This document shows, one piece after another, positions 8,143 to 15,188 of a stretch of DNA of 32,774 nt (its first letter is position 1; the number at the start of each line of letters is the position of its first letter). The notes below the pieces were generated by a model. It had not been told where the DNA came from, ran no database searches, and saw only the letters and a list, made by a program, of their open reading frames with translations. The stretch covers positions 1 through 32,774 of the forward strand of contig JAAYIU010000476.1 in assembly GCA_012523265.1 (NCBI GenBank). The letters are read 5' to 3'. This stretch comes from Bacteroidales bacterium. GTDB lineage: Bacteria > Bacteroidota > Bacteroidia > Bacteroidales > 4484-276. Both the position numbers and the translations under genes were made by a program.

Positions 8143-9783
8143 ATGAACTTTCCAAAAAAACATCTTTACCTGTTGTCCTTGTTGTCGGGGTTGCTGCTAT
8201 CTGCCGGCTGGCCGATGTACGGTTTTCCCTTTCTGCTCTTTGTAGGATTTGTCCCGCTGCTTTTCATCATCGATCAGCTTGATGCGCGTCCTGAGCAGCA
8301 CCATCGTTTCAGTAGCTTCCAGTTCAGCTACGCAGCATTTTTCGTTTGGAATGCCCTCACCACCTGGTGGATCTGGAACTCGACGATATTTGGCGCTATC
8401 ATGGCGGTACTGGTCAACAGCCTGTTTTTTGCGGTTGTTTTTATGGTTTTTCACCTCAGCCGGCGCAGCTTTTTCCGTCAGTCCGACGCCATCTATCTGC
8501 TCATCGTTTATTGGATAGCTTTCGAATATTTTCATCTCGACTGGGATTTGTCGTGGCCATGGCTCAACCTGGGCAACGGCTTTGCCATGTACACGCCCTG
8601 GGTGCAGTGGTACGAATACACCGGCACGCTGGGCGGTACGCTGTGGATACTGCTGGTTAATATTTTCGTTTATCAGCTTATCAAAAATATCCTTCAAAAC
8701 GACGGTCGGCGAAGACTTATCGTGAATGTTGCAAAGACAACTTTTCTGATCATTATTCCAATGATTATTTCGTGGGTGATGTATCAGAGCTATGAAGAAA
8801 AAGGGGTTGTGGCCGAAGTCATCGTCACGCAGCCCAATGTAGATCCGTGGTCGGAGCAGTTTGTGCTGCCATCGAGCAAGATGATAGAGATGAATCTGAA
8901 ACTTGCCGATTCGCTCATTACCCCTGAAACGGATTTTGTGGTGGCGCCCGAATCGGCCATCCAGGAAGATTTGTGGCATGCCACCATCGGGCAGTCGCGT
9001 GCGGTGAAACAGATACGCGGGTTTATCGACCGCCACCCGAAGGTGAGCGTGGTAATCGGCGCCTCCACCTACCGGCTTTTTGCCGAAGGCGAACCGCTAA
9101 CGCCCACGGCGCGGAAGTTTGACGATGTGGATAAATATTACGAAGCTTTTAATTCGACTTTGTTTATTAATAAAAATGAACCCGTACAACTTTATCATAA
9201 ATCCAAGCTGGTGCCGGGGCCGGAGAAGATGCCCTTTCAGCGAATCCTTAGCCCGTTGCAAAATCTGGCTTTCGACCTGGGCGGAACCGTAGGAAGTTTG
9301 GGCTACTCAAAACGCCGCGAAGTTTTCAGCAGCATCGACGGAAAATTTACCGTTCCGGGCATCATCTGTTACGAATCGATCTATGGGGAATTTACAGCAG
9401 AATTTGTGAAAAATGGCGCCAACCTCATCTTCATCATCACCAACGACGGCTGGTGGGGCAACACCGCCGGCCACCGCCAGCACTTTGCCTACGCCCGACT
9501 GCGTGCCGTCGAAACGCGCCGCGACATCGCCCGCTCGGCCAACACCGGCATCTCCGGGTTTATCGATCAACGCGGCGACATCATGCAGGCCTCCGAATAC
9601 TGGCAACCCGCAGTGCTCCGCGCACAATTACACGCCAACAACGACATCACCTTTTATACCCGCTACGGCGACTACCTCGGACGCATCAGCGGTTTCCTGG
9701 CCATTTTTATGGTACTCATTGCTTTTGTAAATGGTGTTTTAAAAAAGAAAAAATACAATAGGGAAATGAGTGGTGAGATTTGA
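8143..9783 (+). CDS. lnt: Apolipoprotein N-acyltransferase
   Basis: An integral inner-membrane enzyme of 546 residues that adds the third acyl chain to the N-terminal Cys of lipoproteins, the last maturation step. The N-terminal half carries about six hydrophobic segments (residues 8-215), followed by a periplasmic CN-hydrolase (nitrilase) domain and a last membrane helix near 520-535. The catalytic triad is visible: Glu270 in VVAPESA, Lys355 in YHKSKLVPGPEKMPF, and Cys409 in PGIICYESIYGE. It follows hflX by 36 bp. At least three lipoproteins are encoded in this window and are expected substrates. A 13-bp direct repeat overlaps the stop codon. Confidence 0.95.
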   Translation: MNFPKKHLYLLSLLSGLLLSAGWPMYGFPFLLFVGFVPLLFIIDQLDARPEQHHRFSSFQFSYAAFFVWNALTTWWIWNSTIFGAIMAVLVNSLFFAVVFMVFHLSRRSFFRQSDAIYLLIVYWIAFEYFHLDWDLSWPWLNLGNGFAMYTPWVQWYEYTGTLGGTLWILLVNIFVYQLIKNILQNDGRRRLIVNVAKTTFLIIIPMIISWVMYQSYEEKGVVAEVIVTQPNVDPWSEQFVLPSSKMIEMNLKLADSLITPETDFVVAPESAIQEDLWHATIGQSRAVKQIRGFIDRHPKVSVVIGASTYRLFAEGEPLTPTARKFDDVDKYYEAFNSTLFINKNEPVQLYHKSKLVPGPEKMPFQRILSPLQNLAFDLGGTVGSLGYSKRREVFSSIDGKFTVPGIICYESIYGEFTAEFVKNGANLIFIITNDGWWGNTAGHRQHFAYARLRAVETRRDIARSANTGISGFIDQRGDIMQASEYWQPAVLRAQLHANNDITFYTRYGDYLGRISGFLAIFMVLIAFVNGVLKKKKYNREMSGEI

Positions 9784-10035
9784 GAGATGAGCGGTGAGAA
9801 GAAGGGAATTGGATTTATTTAGAAAAATCACGTGGTTTTTTAAAAAGCAGAATAATTGAATTCTGAAGCATCATTGAGGTCTTGGTATCGTGAAGTTGAG
9901 GCGCCATCCGATTGCACCTCCGAAGCAAATCAAAATTCATCGCAAAGGCGCGGAGCCGCGAAGTGAAATCCAAAAGACACCTTTGAAGAACGCTGCCTCT
10001 TAGCGTCTCAGCGATGAATAATAACTGAAAGTGAT
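9784..10035. other. Intergenic region with degenerate repeat
   Basis: There is no credible gene here. It begins with the second copy of ATGAGYGGTGAGA (9766-9778 and 9787-9799, flanking the lnt stop) and a weak palindrome around CACGTG (9823-9841) that could terminate lnt. The segment at about 9950-10020, read on the minus strand, contains GAGACGCTAAGAGGC and GCGGCTCCGCGCCTTTGCG, resembling the dispersed cgcagagacgc-type intergenic repeats common in Bacteroidota. A 74-codon minus-strand ORF through it looks like translated repeat, not a protein. Confidence 0.45.
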
Positions 10036-10863
10036 TCACTCCTCCGGCTGCGCTATTCCAAAAGATTCCCGCAACTTTTTCAACTCTGCCAATGGAATGC
10101 CTTCGGCCTGAAAGCCTGCATTGCGGCAGATAAAGAATATGTCGGCTGATTTCCCGGCGATGTCAATCAAGTCGAAAGCCTCGCGGGCGTTTTCGCCAAT
10201 GGCCAGGCAGCCATGTTTTTCCCACAAAACTATTCTGTGTCTGTCCAGCGCGGCAAGCGTAGCCAGCGCCAGGGCGTCGCTACCGGTTTGCATATAGGGA
10301 ACAAAACCCAACCCATCGTGGATATATACGCAGGTTTCGGGTTGCATGCTCCACAAAATATTGTTGATAACCGATTGGTTGCAAAACTCCCGGATGTGTG
10401 TCATGGCAATGAGCCGGTTGGGATGCGTGTGAATGACAACTTTCTCGGGACGATTTTCAGCGCACAATTTGTCGTGTATCGCCAGGTGTGTGGGCAACTC
10501 GGAGGTAGGAGGTTTCATCTTTTCCGGCGCAGGCTTTTTCAATTGCCGGTATGCCTTGCCACCGTCGATAATCTGCAGTAAGCACATATTTGCCGGAATG
10601 TCGGCCGCCACATCGCGCATACGTGAATTGGAAGCCGTAACCAGCAGCAATTGGTCGTTGAGATTTGCAAAAGTGCGTGGCAGCGCTACCGGCGCCTCAA
10701 AATCTGAATCGCCGGGAGGCGCATCGAAATATTGGGTGATGTTGTACGAAAGGTTTCCGGCGTTGCGCTCCGCCCATCCTTTGTGCCACAGAAATCCGGC
10801 AACGGTAGTTATTTCATCACGTACCTGACCAATTCCGGCGATACCTGTAATTAATACGCTCAT
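10036..10863 (-). CDS. rhaD: Rhamnulose-1-phosphate aldolase (class II)
   Basis: A zinc aldolase of 275 residues that cleaves L-rhamnulose-1-phosphate to DHAP and L-lactaldehyde. Its length and layout match E. coli RhaD, including GFLWHKGWAERNAGNLS (23-39) and VTASNSRMRD (75-84). The catalytic Glu is E122 in SELPTHLAIH. Zinc ligands are H145 and H147 in IHTHPNRL and H217 in WEKHGCLAIGE. I start at the ATG at 10863; the longer reading from 10908 adds 15 residues without family similarity. It stands alone: no rhaA/rhaI, rhaB or rhaT homologue is in the window, and repeats lie on both sides. A fuculose-phosphate-type aldolase is a less likely alternative. Confidence 0.88.
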   Translation of the reverse strand: MSVLITGIAGIGQVRDEITTVAGFLWHKGWAERNAGNLSYNITQYFDAPPGDSDFEAPVALPRTFANLNDQLLLVTASNSRMRDVAADIPANMCLLQIIDGGKAYRQLKKPAPEKMKPPTSELPTHLAIHDKLCAENRPEKVVIHTHPNRLIAMTHIREFCNQSVINNILWSMQPETCVYIHDGLGFVPYMQTGSDALALATLAALDRHRIVLWEKHGCLAIGENAREAFDLIDIAGKSADIFFICRNAGFQAEGIPLAELKKLRESFGIAQPEE

Positions 10864-10912
10864 AATTTTTTTGCGTAAAGATAATTTTTTTAAAGCTCCA
10901 AAACACAAATGC

Positions 10913-11217
10913 CAAATTACAAATAAATCGTAACTATATAGCTGGCTTCGTTGAATTCCAAATCATCATGACCCCATCCCCTGCCCTTCCCCTGAAGGGG
11001 AAGGGAGTCCAGCCGCACAAGCCACTGCTGCGGCCAGTGCGCTGGCATTCTCTCCGTCGGTTGACGAAGGAGTTAGAGGGGGTCTCAGAAAGTGGCCATT
11101 ATAACCAAAGCAAATGAAACGCACCTAAATAGTTACAATAAATCTCAAGCAACAAATCCCAAATATTCAGAAGGTTTGTTCATTGAATTTTAGTCATTGA
11201 AATTTATTTGTGATTTG
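10913..11217. repeat. Inverted pair of the AT-rich 16-mer
   Basis: CAAATTACAAATAAAT (10913-10928) is the reverse complement, with one mismatch, of ATTTATTTGTGATTTG (11202-11217). The same 16-mer recurs at 26979-26994 and, with one change, at 6803-6818. The pair encloses 273 bp, including the GC-rich palindromic element, so it may mark the ends of an insertion or a target-site preference. Confidence 0.6.
10970..11084. repeat. MITE/REP-like GC-rich palindromic element
   Basis: About 115 bp bounded by GACCCC (10970-10975) and its inverted match within GGGGGTC (11078-11084). Near the left end a perfect 10-bp stem CCCTTCCCCT/AGGGGAAGGG has a GA loop (10984-11005), and a second hairpin CACTG/CAGTG lies around 11023-11040. 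Sequences of this style (gacccc...cccctgaagggg...ggggtc) occur between genes in many Bacteroidota. It has no ORF, so it would be non-autonomous. Copy number cannot be seen here because only one copy is in the window. Confidence 0.6.
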
Positions 11218-11295
11218 ATTTATTGTCATTTATAATTTGCACCTGCAATATTTTGTTTTAACGAATTTTAAAAACGTTGCCTTCCAAAATCCTTG

Positions 11296-11303
11296 TACTT
11301 TTG
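11296..11303 (+). promoter_or_regulatory. Bacteroidota -7 box of the peroxiredoxin gene
   Basis: TACTTTTG fully matches TAnnTTTG, 46 bp before the ATG at 11350, and is embedded in TGTACTTTTGCC. The same TGTACTTTTGC core occurs upstream of mrdA. A weak GTTG (11276-11279) is the only -33 candidate, and its spacing is short. Confidence 0.6.
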
Positions 11304-11349
11304 CCACCGAATTGTAAAACAAACATTTAACACAAAAAGACAATATTTT

Positions 11350-11982
11350 ATGGCAGTTTTAACAGGAAAAAAGGCGCCGCTATTCGAAGCAGACGCGGTG
11401 ATTAATGGCGGCGAGATGGTCGAGAAATTTACCCTCGAACAATTCATCGGCAAAAAGTATGTGGTATTCTTTTTCTATCCATTGGATTTCACCTTTGTTT
11501 GTCCCACCGAAATTCTTGCTTTTCAGGAGCAGATGGAAGAGTTTGAAAAGCGCAATGTTGCTGTGGTAGGCTGTTCTACCGATTCCAAATATTCGCATTG
11601 GGCCTGGCTCAATACCGAGAAGAAAGACGGCGGCATCAAAGGTGTGAAGTTCCCATTGGTATCCGATCTTACCAAAACCATCTCGAAAAATTACGATGTG
11701 CTCGACGGCGATTTCGATTACAATGATGACGGCGAGCTGGAGTTTGACGGAACGGGAGTAGCTTACCGCGGACTGTTTCTCATCGACAAACAAGGCGTGG
11801 TGCGCCATCAGGTGGTTAACGATATGCCGCTTGGACGAAGTGTAAAAGAAACCCTGCGCATGATTGATGCCTGGCAGTTTTATGAAGAAAATGGTGAAGT
11901 GTGCCCTGCCGACTGGCATCGCGGCGACGAAGGCATGCAGGAATCGCACGAAGGTGTGGCCAGCTATCTTGCAAAACATTAA
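11350..11982 (+). CDS. 2-Cys peroxiredoxin (AhpC/TSA, Prx1 type)
   Basis: A thiol peroxidase of 210 residues that reduces H2O2, organic peroxides and peroxynitrite in the cytosol. The peroxidatic Cys is C51 in FTFVCPTEILAF and the resolving Cys is C185 in NGEVCPADWHRG, the arrangement of typical 2-Cys enzymes that form intersubunit disulfides. I start at ATG 11350 (MAVLTGKKAP), which fits the family; the upstream TG-type extension from 11293 would run through the promoter. No ahpF lies next to it, so the reductant is probably thioredoxin. A strong terminator follows at 12007-12030. Confidence 0.95.
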   Translation: MAVLTGKKAPLFEADAVINGGEMVEKFTLEQFIGKKYVVFFFYPLDFTFVCPTEILAFQEQMEEFEKRNVAVVGCSTDSKYSHWAWLNTEKKDGGIKGVKFPLVSDLTKTISKNYDVLDGDFDYNDDGELEFDGTGVAYRGLFLIDKQGVVRHQVVNDMPLGRSVKETLRMIDAWQFYEENGEVCPADWHRGDEGMQESHEGVASYLAKH

Positions 11983-12006
11983 TAACAAAATTTCTTTTTT
12001 AACGAC

Positions 12007-12030
12007 AAAGCCCCCGGCAGGGGGTTTTTT
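12007..12030 (+). terminator. Intrinsic terminator of the peroxiredoxin gene
   Basis: CCCCC (12011-12015), GGCA loop, GGGGG (12020-12024), then six T residues, with A residues on the left. It lies 25 bp past the peroxiredoxin stop and 13 bp before the next ATG, so the following nitroreductase is either read through or has a promoter overlapping this hairpin. Confidence 0.85.
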
Positions 12031-12042
12031 AATTCATAAAAA

Positions 12043-12657
12043 ATGAATCTCAAAAAAGCTAATCCAAGATTTCCCATTCATCACCTGCTGAAAAAACGCT
12101 GGAGTCCGCGGGCGTTCAATGGCCAACCCATTGAAACGGAGAAGTTGCAGCGTATTTTTGAAGCTGCACGCTGGTCACCTTCCTCCAGCAATGAGCAGCC
12201 GTGGGCTTTCATAGTGGGAATAAATGGCGATGAGACATACGAAAAAATTTTCAGCACCCTGGATGCCTTTAACCAGTTGTGGGTGAAAACTGCACCGCTA
12301 CTGGCCATCACTGCCGGTCGCACCATCAGCCTGAAAAACGGAATGCCGGCAGAATGGTTTAAATATGACGTGGGTCAGGCCGTGGCGCACCTCACTTTTC
12401 AGGCTACCCACGAAGGGCTTTATGTGCACCAGATGGCCGGCTTCGACCGCGATAAAGCGCACCAGTTGCTCGAAGTCCCCGACAAATACGAGGTCATCAC
12501 TGCTTTTACCATTGGGTATCCCGGCGACTACAAAGTGTTGCACCAAAATCTGCAGGCCAGTGAGATAGCGCGCCGAGAAAGGCTGCACACCGATGATTTC
12601 GTTTTTTCGGGTGCTTTTGGCCAGGCTGCCGATTGGATAAAACCTGAAAGAGATTGA
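12043..12657 (+). CDS. Nitroreductase family FMN oxidoreductase
   Basis: A 204-residue NfsA/NfsB-type flavoprotein fold. Members bind FMN as homodimers and reduce nitro compounds, quinones or flavins with NAD(P)H; the physiological substrate is not predictable here. Visible features are the N-terminal RWSPRAFNGQPIE (about 19-31), close to the usual R-S-x-R-x-F FMN-binding segment, then ARWSPSSSNEQPW (41-53), the family P-S-x-N-x-Q-P motif. The C-terminal TIGYPGD (about 156-162) fits the conserved G-Y loop. It starts 13 bp after a terminator that closes the peroxiredoxin gene; proximity to a peroxide-detoxifying gene suggests a shared redox role, but co-transcription is doubtful. Confidence 0.9.
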   Translation: MNLKKANPRFPIHHLLKKRWSPRAFNGQPIETEKLQRIFEAARWSPSSSNEQPWAFIVGINGDETYEKIFSTLDAFNQLWVKTAPLLAITAGRTISLKNGMPAEWFKYDVGQAVAHLTFQATHEGLYVHQMAGFDRDKAHQLLEVPDKYEVITAFTIGYPGDYKVLHQNLQASEIARRERLHTDDFVFSGAFGQAADWIKPERD

Positions 12658-12713
12658 CGAATTACGGTTGATAATTGAAAAAGATTTTTATTTGGTGTCT
12701 GACAGTTTAAAAC

Positions 12714-13760
12714 ATGATACAAAATCAGTTTATAATTAAAATTTTTACTGGTAACATTTCAGGCCATTTGATGGTGGTAATGATAACACTTGTGATGATA
12801 ACCGCCGGATGCAACAACGAATCCCGGCAGCAGGCGGGAAATAGTTCCGAAACAAAGGAACAGCCTGTGCCCGTTCCGCAATTCGACGCCGACTCGGCAT
12901 TTTCTTTCGTAAAGCAACAGGTCGATTTTGGGCCGCGTGTGCCGGAAACCAAAGCGCATGCTGCCGCGGTAGCCTGGCTGACGGCATCTTTACAACAATG
13001 GGCCGACACGGTGAGGGTGCAGGATTTTGTGACGCGCGTGTATGACAATCGGATTTTTAAGGGTAAAAATATTATTGCCTCTTTCAATCCCGGCTCAAAA
13101 AATCGGATTTTCCTTTCGGCACATTACGACTCCCGTCCTTTTACCGATCACGATGCCGATGCAGCCACCCACAAGACGCCCATCAAAGGCGGCAACGACG
13201 GTGCCAGAGGAACCGGCGTGCTGATGGAAATAGCGCGCCAACTGCATCTGCATCCGGTAAACCGGGGCATCGACATTATTTTGTTCGACCTGGAAGATTA
13301 TGGTCCGCCGCAAGATACCCAGACAGATCAGGGAAGCGACTGGTGGGGGCTTGGATCGCAATATTGGTCGGCCAACCCGCACAAGCCTGGCTACACCGCA
13401 CGATATGGTATTTTACTCGACATGGTGGGCGCTGCCGACGCCACCTTTCCGCTCGAGGGTTTTTCGATGTATTATGCCCCCGACATCACCAAGAAAGTGT
13501 GGGAAACCGCAGTGGCGGCTGGCTATGGAGATTATTTTGTTTTTGATAAAGGAACCTACATCACCGACGATCATTACTTTATTAATACCATCGCCAAAAT
13601 TCCTACGCTCAACATCATCCACCTGGATCCGACATCGGCCAACGGCACTTTTTATGACCCCTGGCACACCCTCGCCGACGACATTACGCAGATAGACCCG
13701 GCAACCCTGAAAGCCGTGGGACAAACACTGCTGACAGTAATTTATCAGAAGAGCTTTTAG
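12714..13760 (+). CDS. M28-family lipoprotein, probable glutaminyl cyclase
   Basis: A 348-residue zinc enzyme with a lipoprotein signal whose lipobox ITAGC places the lipid on Cys33; a shorter start at the internal Met20 is possible. Metal-site residues of the M28/glutaminyl-cyclase fold are H137 (SAHYDS), D162 (GGNDGARG), E194 (DLEDYG), D236 (LLDMVGA) and H318 (DPWHTLADD). The DPWHTLADD end, the WWGLGSQYW insert (210-218) and the TDDHYFINTIAKIP segment resemble Bacteroidota type II glutaminyl cyclases more than aminopeptidases. Such enzymes turn N-terminal Gln of exported proteins into pyroglutamate. It would act anchored to the periplasmic face of a membrane. A di-zinc aminopeptidase remains the alternative. 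Confidence 0.85.
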   Translation: MIQNQFIIKIFTGNISGHLMVVMITLVMITAGCNNESRQQAGNSSETKEQPVPVPQFDADSAFSFVKQQVDFGPRVPETKAHAAAVAWLTASLQQWADTVRVQDFVTRVYDNRIFKGKNIIASFNPGSKNRIFLSAHYDSRPFTDHDADAATHKTPIKGGNDGARGTGVLMEIARQLHLHPVNRGIDIILFDLEDYGPPQDTQTDQGSDWWGLGSQYWSANPHKPGYTARYGILLDMVGAADATFPLEGFSMYYAPDITKKVWETAVAAGYGDYFVFDKGTYITDDHYFINTIAKIPTLNIIHLDPTSANGTFYDPWHTLADDITQIDPATLKAVGQTLLTVIYQKSF

Positions 13761-13822
13761 GTAAGACTTGGTATAAATTCACATTTGGTGTGTGGAGAAA
13801 AGCTTGCTATCGAAAACGAGTT

Positions 13823-14947
13823 TTATCGAATCAATTCGTGTAAACTTTGTGGTGTAATCGTGGTTAATTTTTCCACGCCATATTTTTCAGCAAAGGATGC
13901 CGGTAGTCTGGGTTTCCGCTTACTACTCCATTTAAACGCAAAAGCCCGTAGTTCGCCATTCATTTCTTCCACAAGATCGATCTCGGCACCATCATAAGTG
14001 CGCCAAAAATAGAGGTTTGCGTACCGGTTGCTGTTATGATTTTGCTTGATGAATTCGCTTACGCAAAAGTTTTCCCAAAGCACTCCGATATCCTTCCGGG
14101 CAGTAACCGGATTATAGTTATTGGTCAAAGCGTTTAAAATGCCATTGTCATAGAAGTAATATTTTCTGTTTTTTTTAATTTCGTTGCGCAAGTTAGTACT
14201 GTAGGAGCCAAGATTAAAAATGACAAATGTTTTTTCCAGGAGATCCAAGTACAATTCAATACTAATTCTGGAAATTTTAAGCAAATTGGATAACTCATTT
14301 ACTGACACCTGAGACCCTACCTGCAAAGCCAGAGATGTTAATAATTTCCTGATAACCGATGGATTTTTAACCTGCTCATAAATCAGAATGTCCTTGTAGA
14401 GATAGTCGCTGCTTAATTCGTTTAGCATCTTCTTTTTATCATCAGAATCCAAATCTATAATTCCCGGATAGCTGCCAAACACCAATAAGTTGTTGAGGTT
14501 ATTAATTACCCAATACCAACCTTTGGTATCAGCAATTTCTGAAAGCGACAGCGGATACATGATAAATTTTACATTTCTCCCGGTCAATGGTTCACCAATT
14601 TGATTGGCAAGATCGAAGCTGCTCGATCCGGTGGCAATGATCTTGTATTGTTTCAATTCATCATAAAATAACTTTAGGATGCTTCCAATTTCATTAATCT
14701 TTTGTGCCTCATCCAAAGCAATTAGGGTGTTACCCGAAAATAGTGTTTTGATGGAATCCGGATTTTTGCTTTCAAGGATATTCGCAATGGCTGGAATTTC
14801 ACAATTCAGGATTAAAGCTCCGGCTGTATCCTGAAAAATTGCTTTAAGCAAGGTTGTTTTTCCTACCTGACGGGAACCATAAAGAATTATTATCTCTTTT
14901 TTGGGAATCCACTTTTCGATTGTCGGTGTAAGCACTCTTTTGTACAT
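13823..14947 (-). CDS. AAA ATPase with DUF4143-type C-terminus
   Basis: A 374-residue P-loop protein of the large archaeal/bacterial ATPase family with a DUF4143-like C-terminus, common as solitary accessory genes. Walker A is GSRQVGKT (24-31), Walker B LIALDEAQ (75-82), and a sensor-like ATGSSS lies at 106-110. A winged-helix region spans about 195-245. The C-terminus carries a PD-(D/E)xK nuclease-like strand with E322 and D324 (GAEIDLV), but the expected ExK Glu is Ala337 (FAFKW; codon at 13937-13939), with Lys339 kept, so nuclease activity is doubtful. Biological role is unknown. It is more AT-rich than its neighbours, is flanked by repeats and converges on the M28 gene, all consistent with acquisition. 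Confidence 0.9.
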   Translation of the reverse strand: MYKRVLTPTIEKWIPKKEIIILYGSRQVGKTTLLKAIFQDTAGALILNCEIPAIANILESKNPDSIKTLFSGNTLIALDEAQKINEIGSILKLFYDELKQYKIIATGSSSFDLANQIGEPLTGRNVKFIMYPLSLSEIADTKGWYWVINNLNNLLVFGSYPGIIDLDSDDKKKMLNELSSDYLYKDILIYEQVKNPSVIRKLLTSLALQVGSQVSVNELSNLLKISRISIELYLDLLEKTFVIFNLGSYSTNLRNEIKKNRKYYFYDNGILNALTNNYNPVTARKDIGVLWENFCVSEFIKQNHNSNRYANLYFWRTYDGAEIDLVEEMNGELRAFAFKWSSKRKPRLPASFAEKYGVEKLTTITPQSLHELIR

Positions 14948-14973
14948 TAGGCCAGATTTTGCATAAATAAATG

Positions 14974-14981
14974 CAAATTTA
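14974..14981 (-). promoter_or_regulatory. Bacteroidota -7 box of the ATPase gene
   Basis: Read on the minus strand this is TAAATTTG, a full TAnnTTTG match 26 bp before the ATPase ATG. A TTTG on the same strand at about 15006-15009 is 24 bp away, slightly long for a -33 element. Confidence 0.5.
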
Positions 14982-15035
14982 AGCCAAATATTGCATAATT
15001 CATTACAAATTTCAGCCTGTTTATAGTTATTGACC

Positions 15036-15064
15036 TTTCTATGTCAGTTGGCTGACGATAGAAA
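15036..15064. repeat. Imperfect hairpin, 12-bp arms
   Basis: TTTCTATGTCAG (15036-15047) pairs with CTGACGATAGAAA (15052-15064) with one bulged base and a TTGG loop. Neither side has a T-run, so it is not a standard terminator. It lies between the ATPase promoter and the downstream end of the hydrolase gene. Confidence 0.55.
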
Positions 15065-15098
15065 GTCGCTGTCAGGGATCAGCCGTAGCTTGAAACAA

Positions 15099-15135
15099 AT
15101 TCGCGTTAATTCGTCAAATTAGCGATAATTAGCGG
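15099..15135. repeat. Four-unit ATTNGCG-like tandem motif
   Basis: Four related heptamers follow one another with short spacers: ATTCGCG, ATTCGTC, ATTAGCG and ATTAGCG. This resembles the degenerate aattcgcg/attagcg intergenic repeats seen in Bacteroidota. No ORF passes through it. Confidence 0.4.
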
Positions 15136-15188
15136 ATGGTAGTCTTTTGATAATTGTACCCCGAACTTTAAATCAGAACCTTTCAGAG

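Larger units (their letters stand above)
10864..11349. other. 486-bp gene-free region with nested repeats
   Basis: No ORF of interest lies here. The rhaD upstream side is AT-rich with no full -7 box. A 16-bp motif and its inverted copy (15 of 16 matching) bound 10913-11217. Inside is a GC-rich MITE-like element (10970-11084). The end nearest the peroxiredoxin gene holds its TAnnTTTG box at 11296-11303. The whole region looks like an insertion site for small non-coding elements between two divergent genes. Confidence 0.6.

Noticed and set aside
9815-10039. 74-codon minus-strand ORF between lnt and rhaD
   Set aside because: Its sequence looks like translation of a dispersed intergenic repeat (CTAAGAGGC and CCGCGCCTTTGCG segments), with no protein-like features.
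10864-11349. CRISPR array or tRNA gene in the gene-free gap
   Set aside because: Repeats are inverted or single, not regularly spaced direct repeats, and no cloverleaf-like sequence was seen.
13823-14947. Toxin-antitoxin or defence module around the ATPase
   Set aside because: It is solitary: the neighbours are an M28 enzyme (convergent) and a lipoprotein hydrolase, with no small partner gene adjacent.
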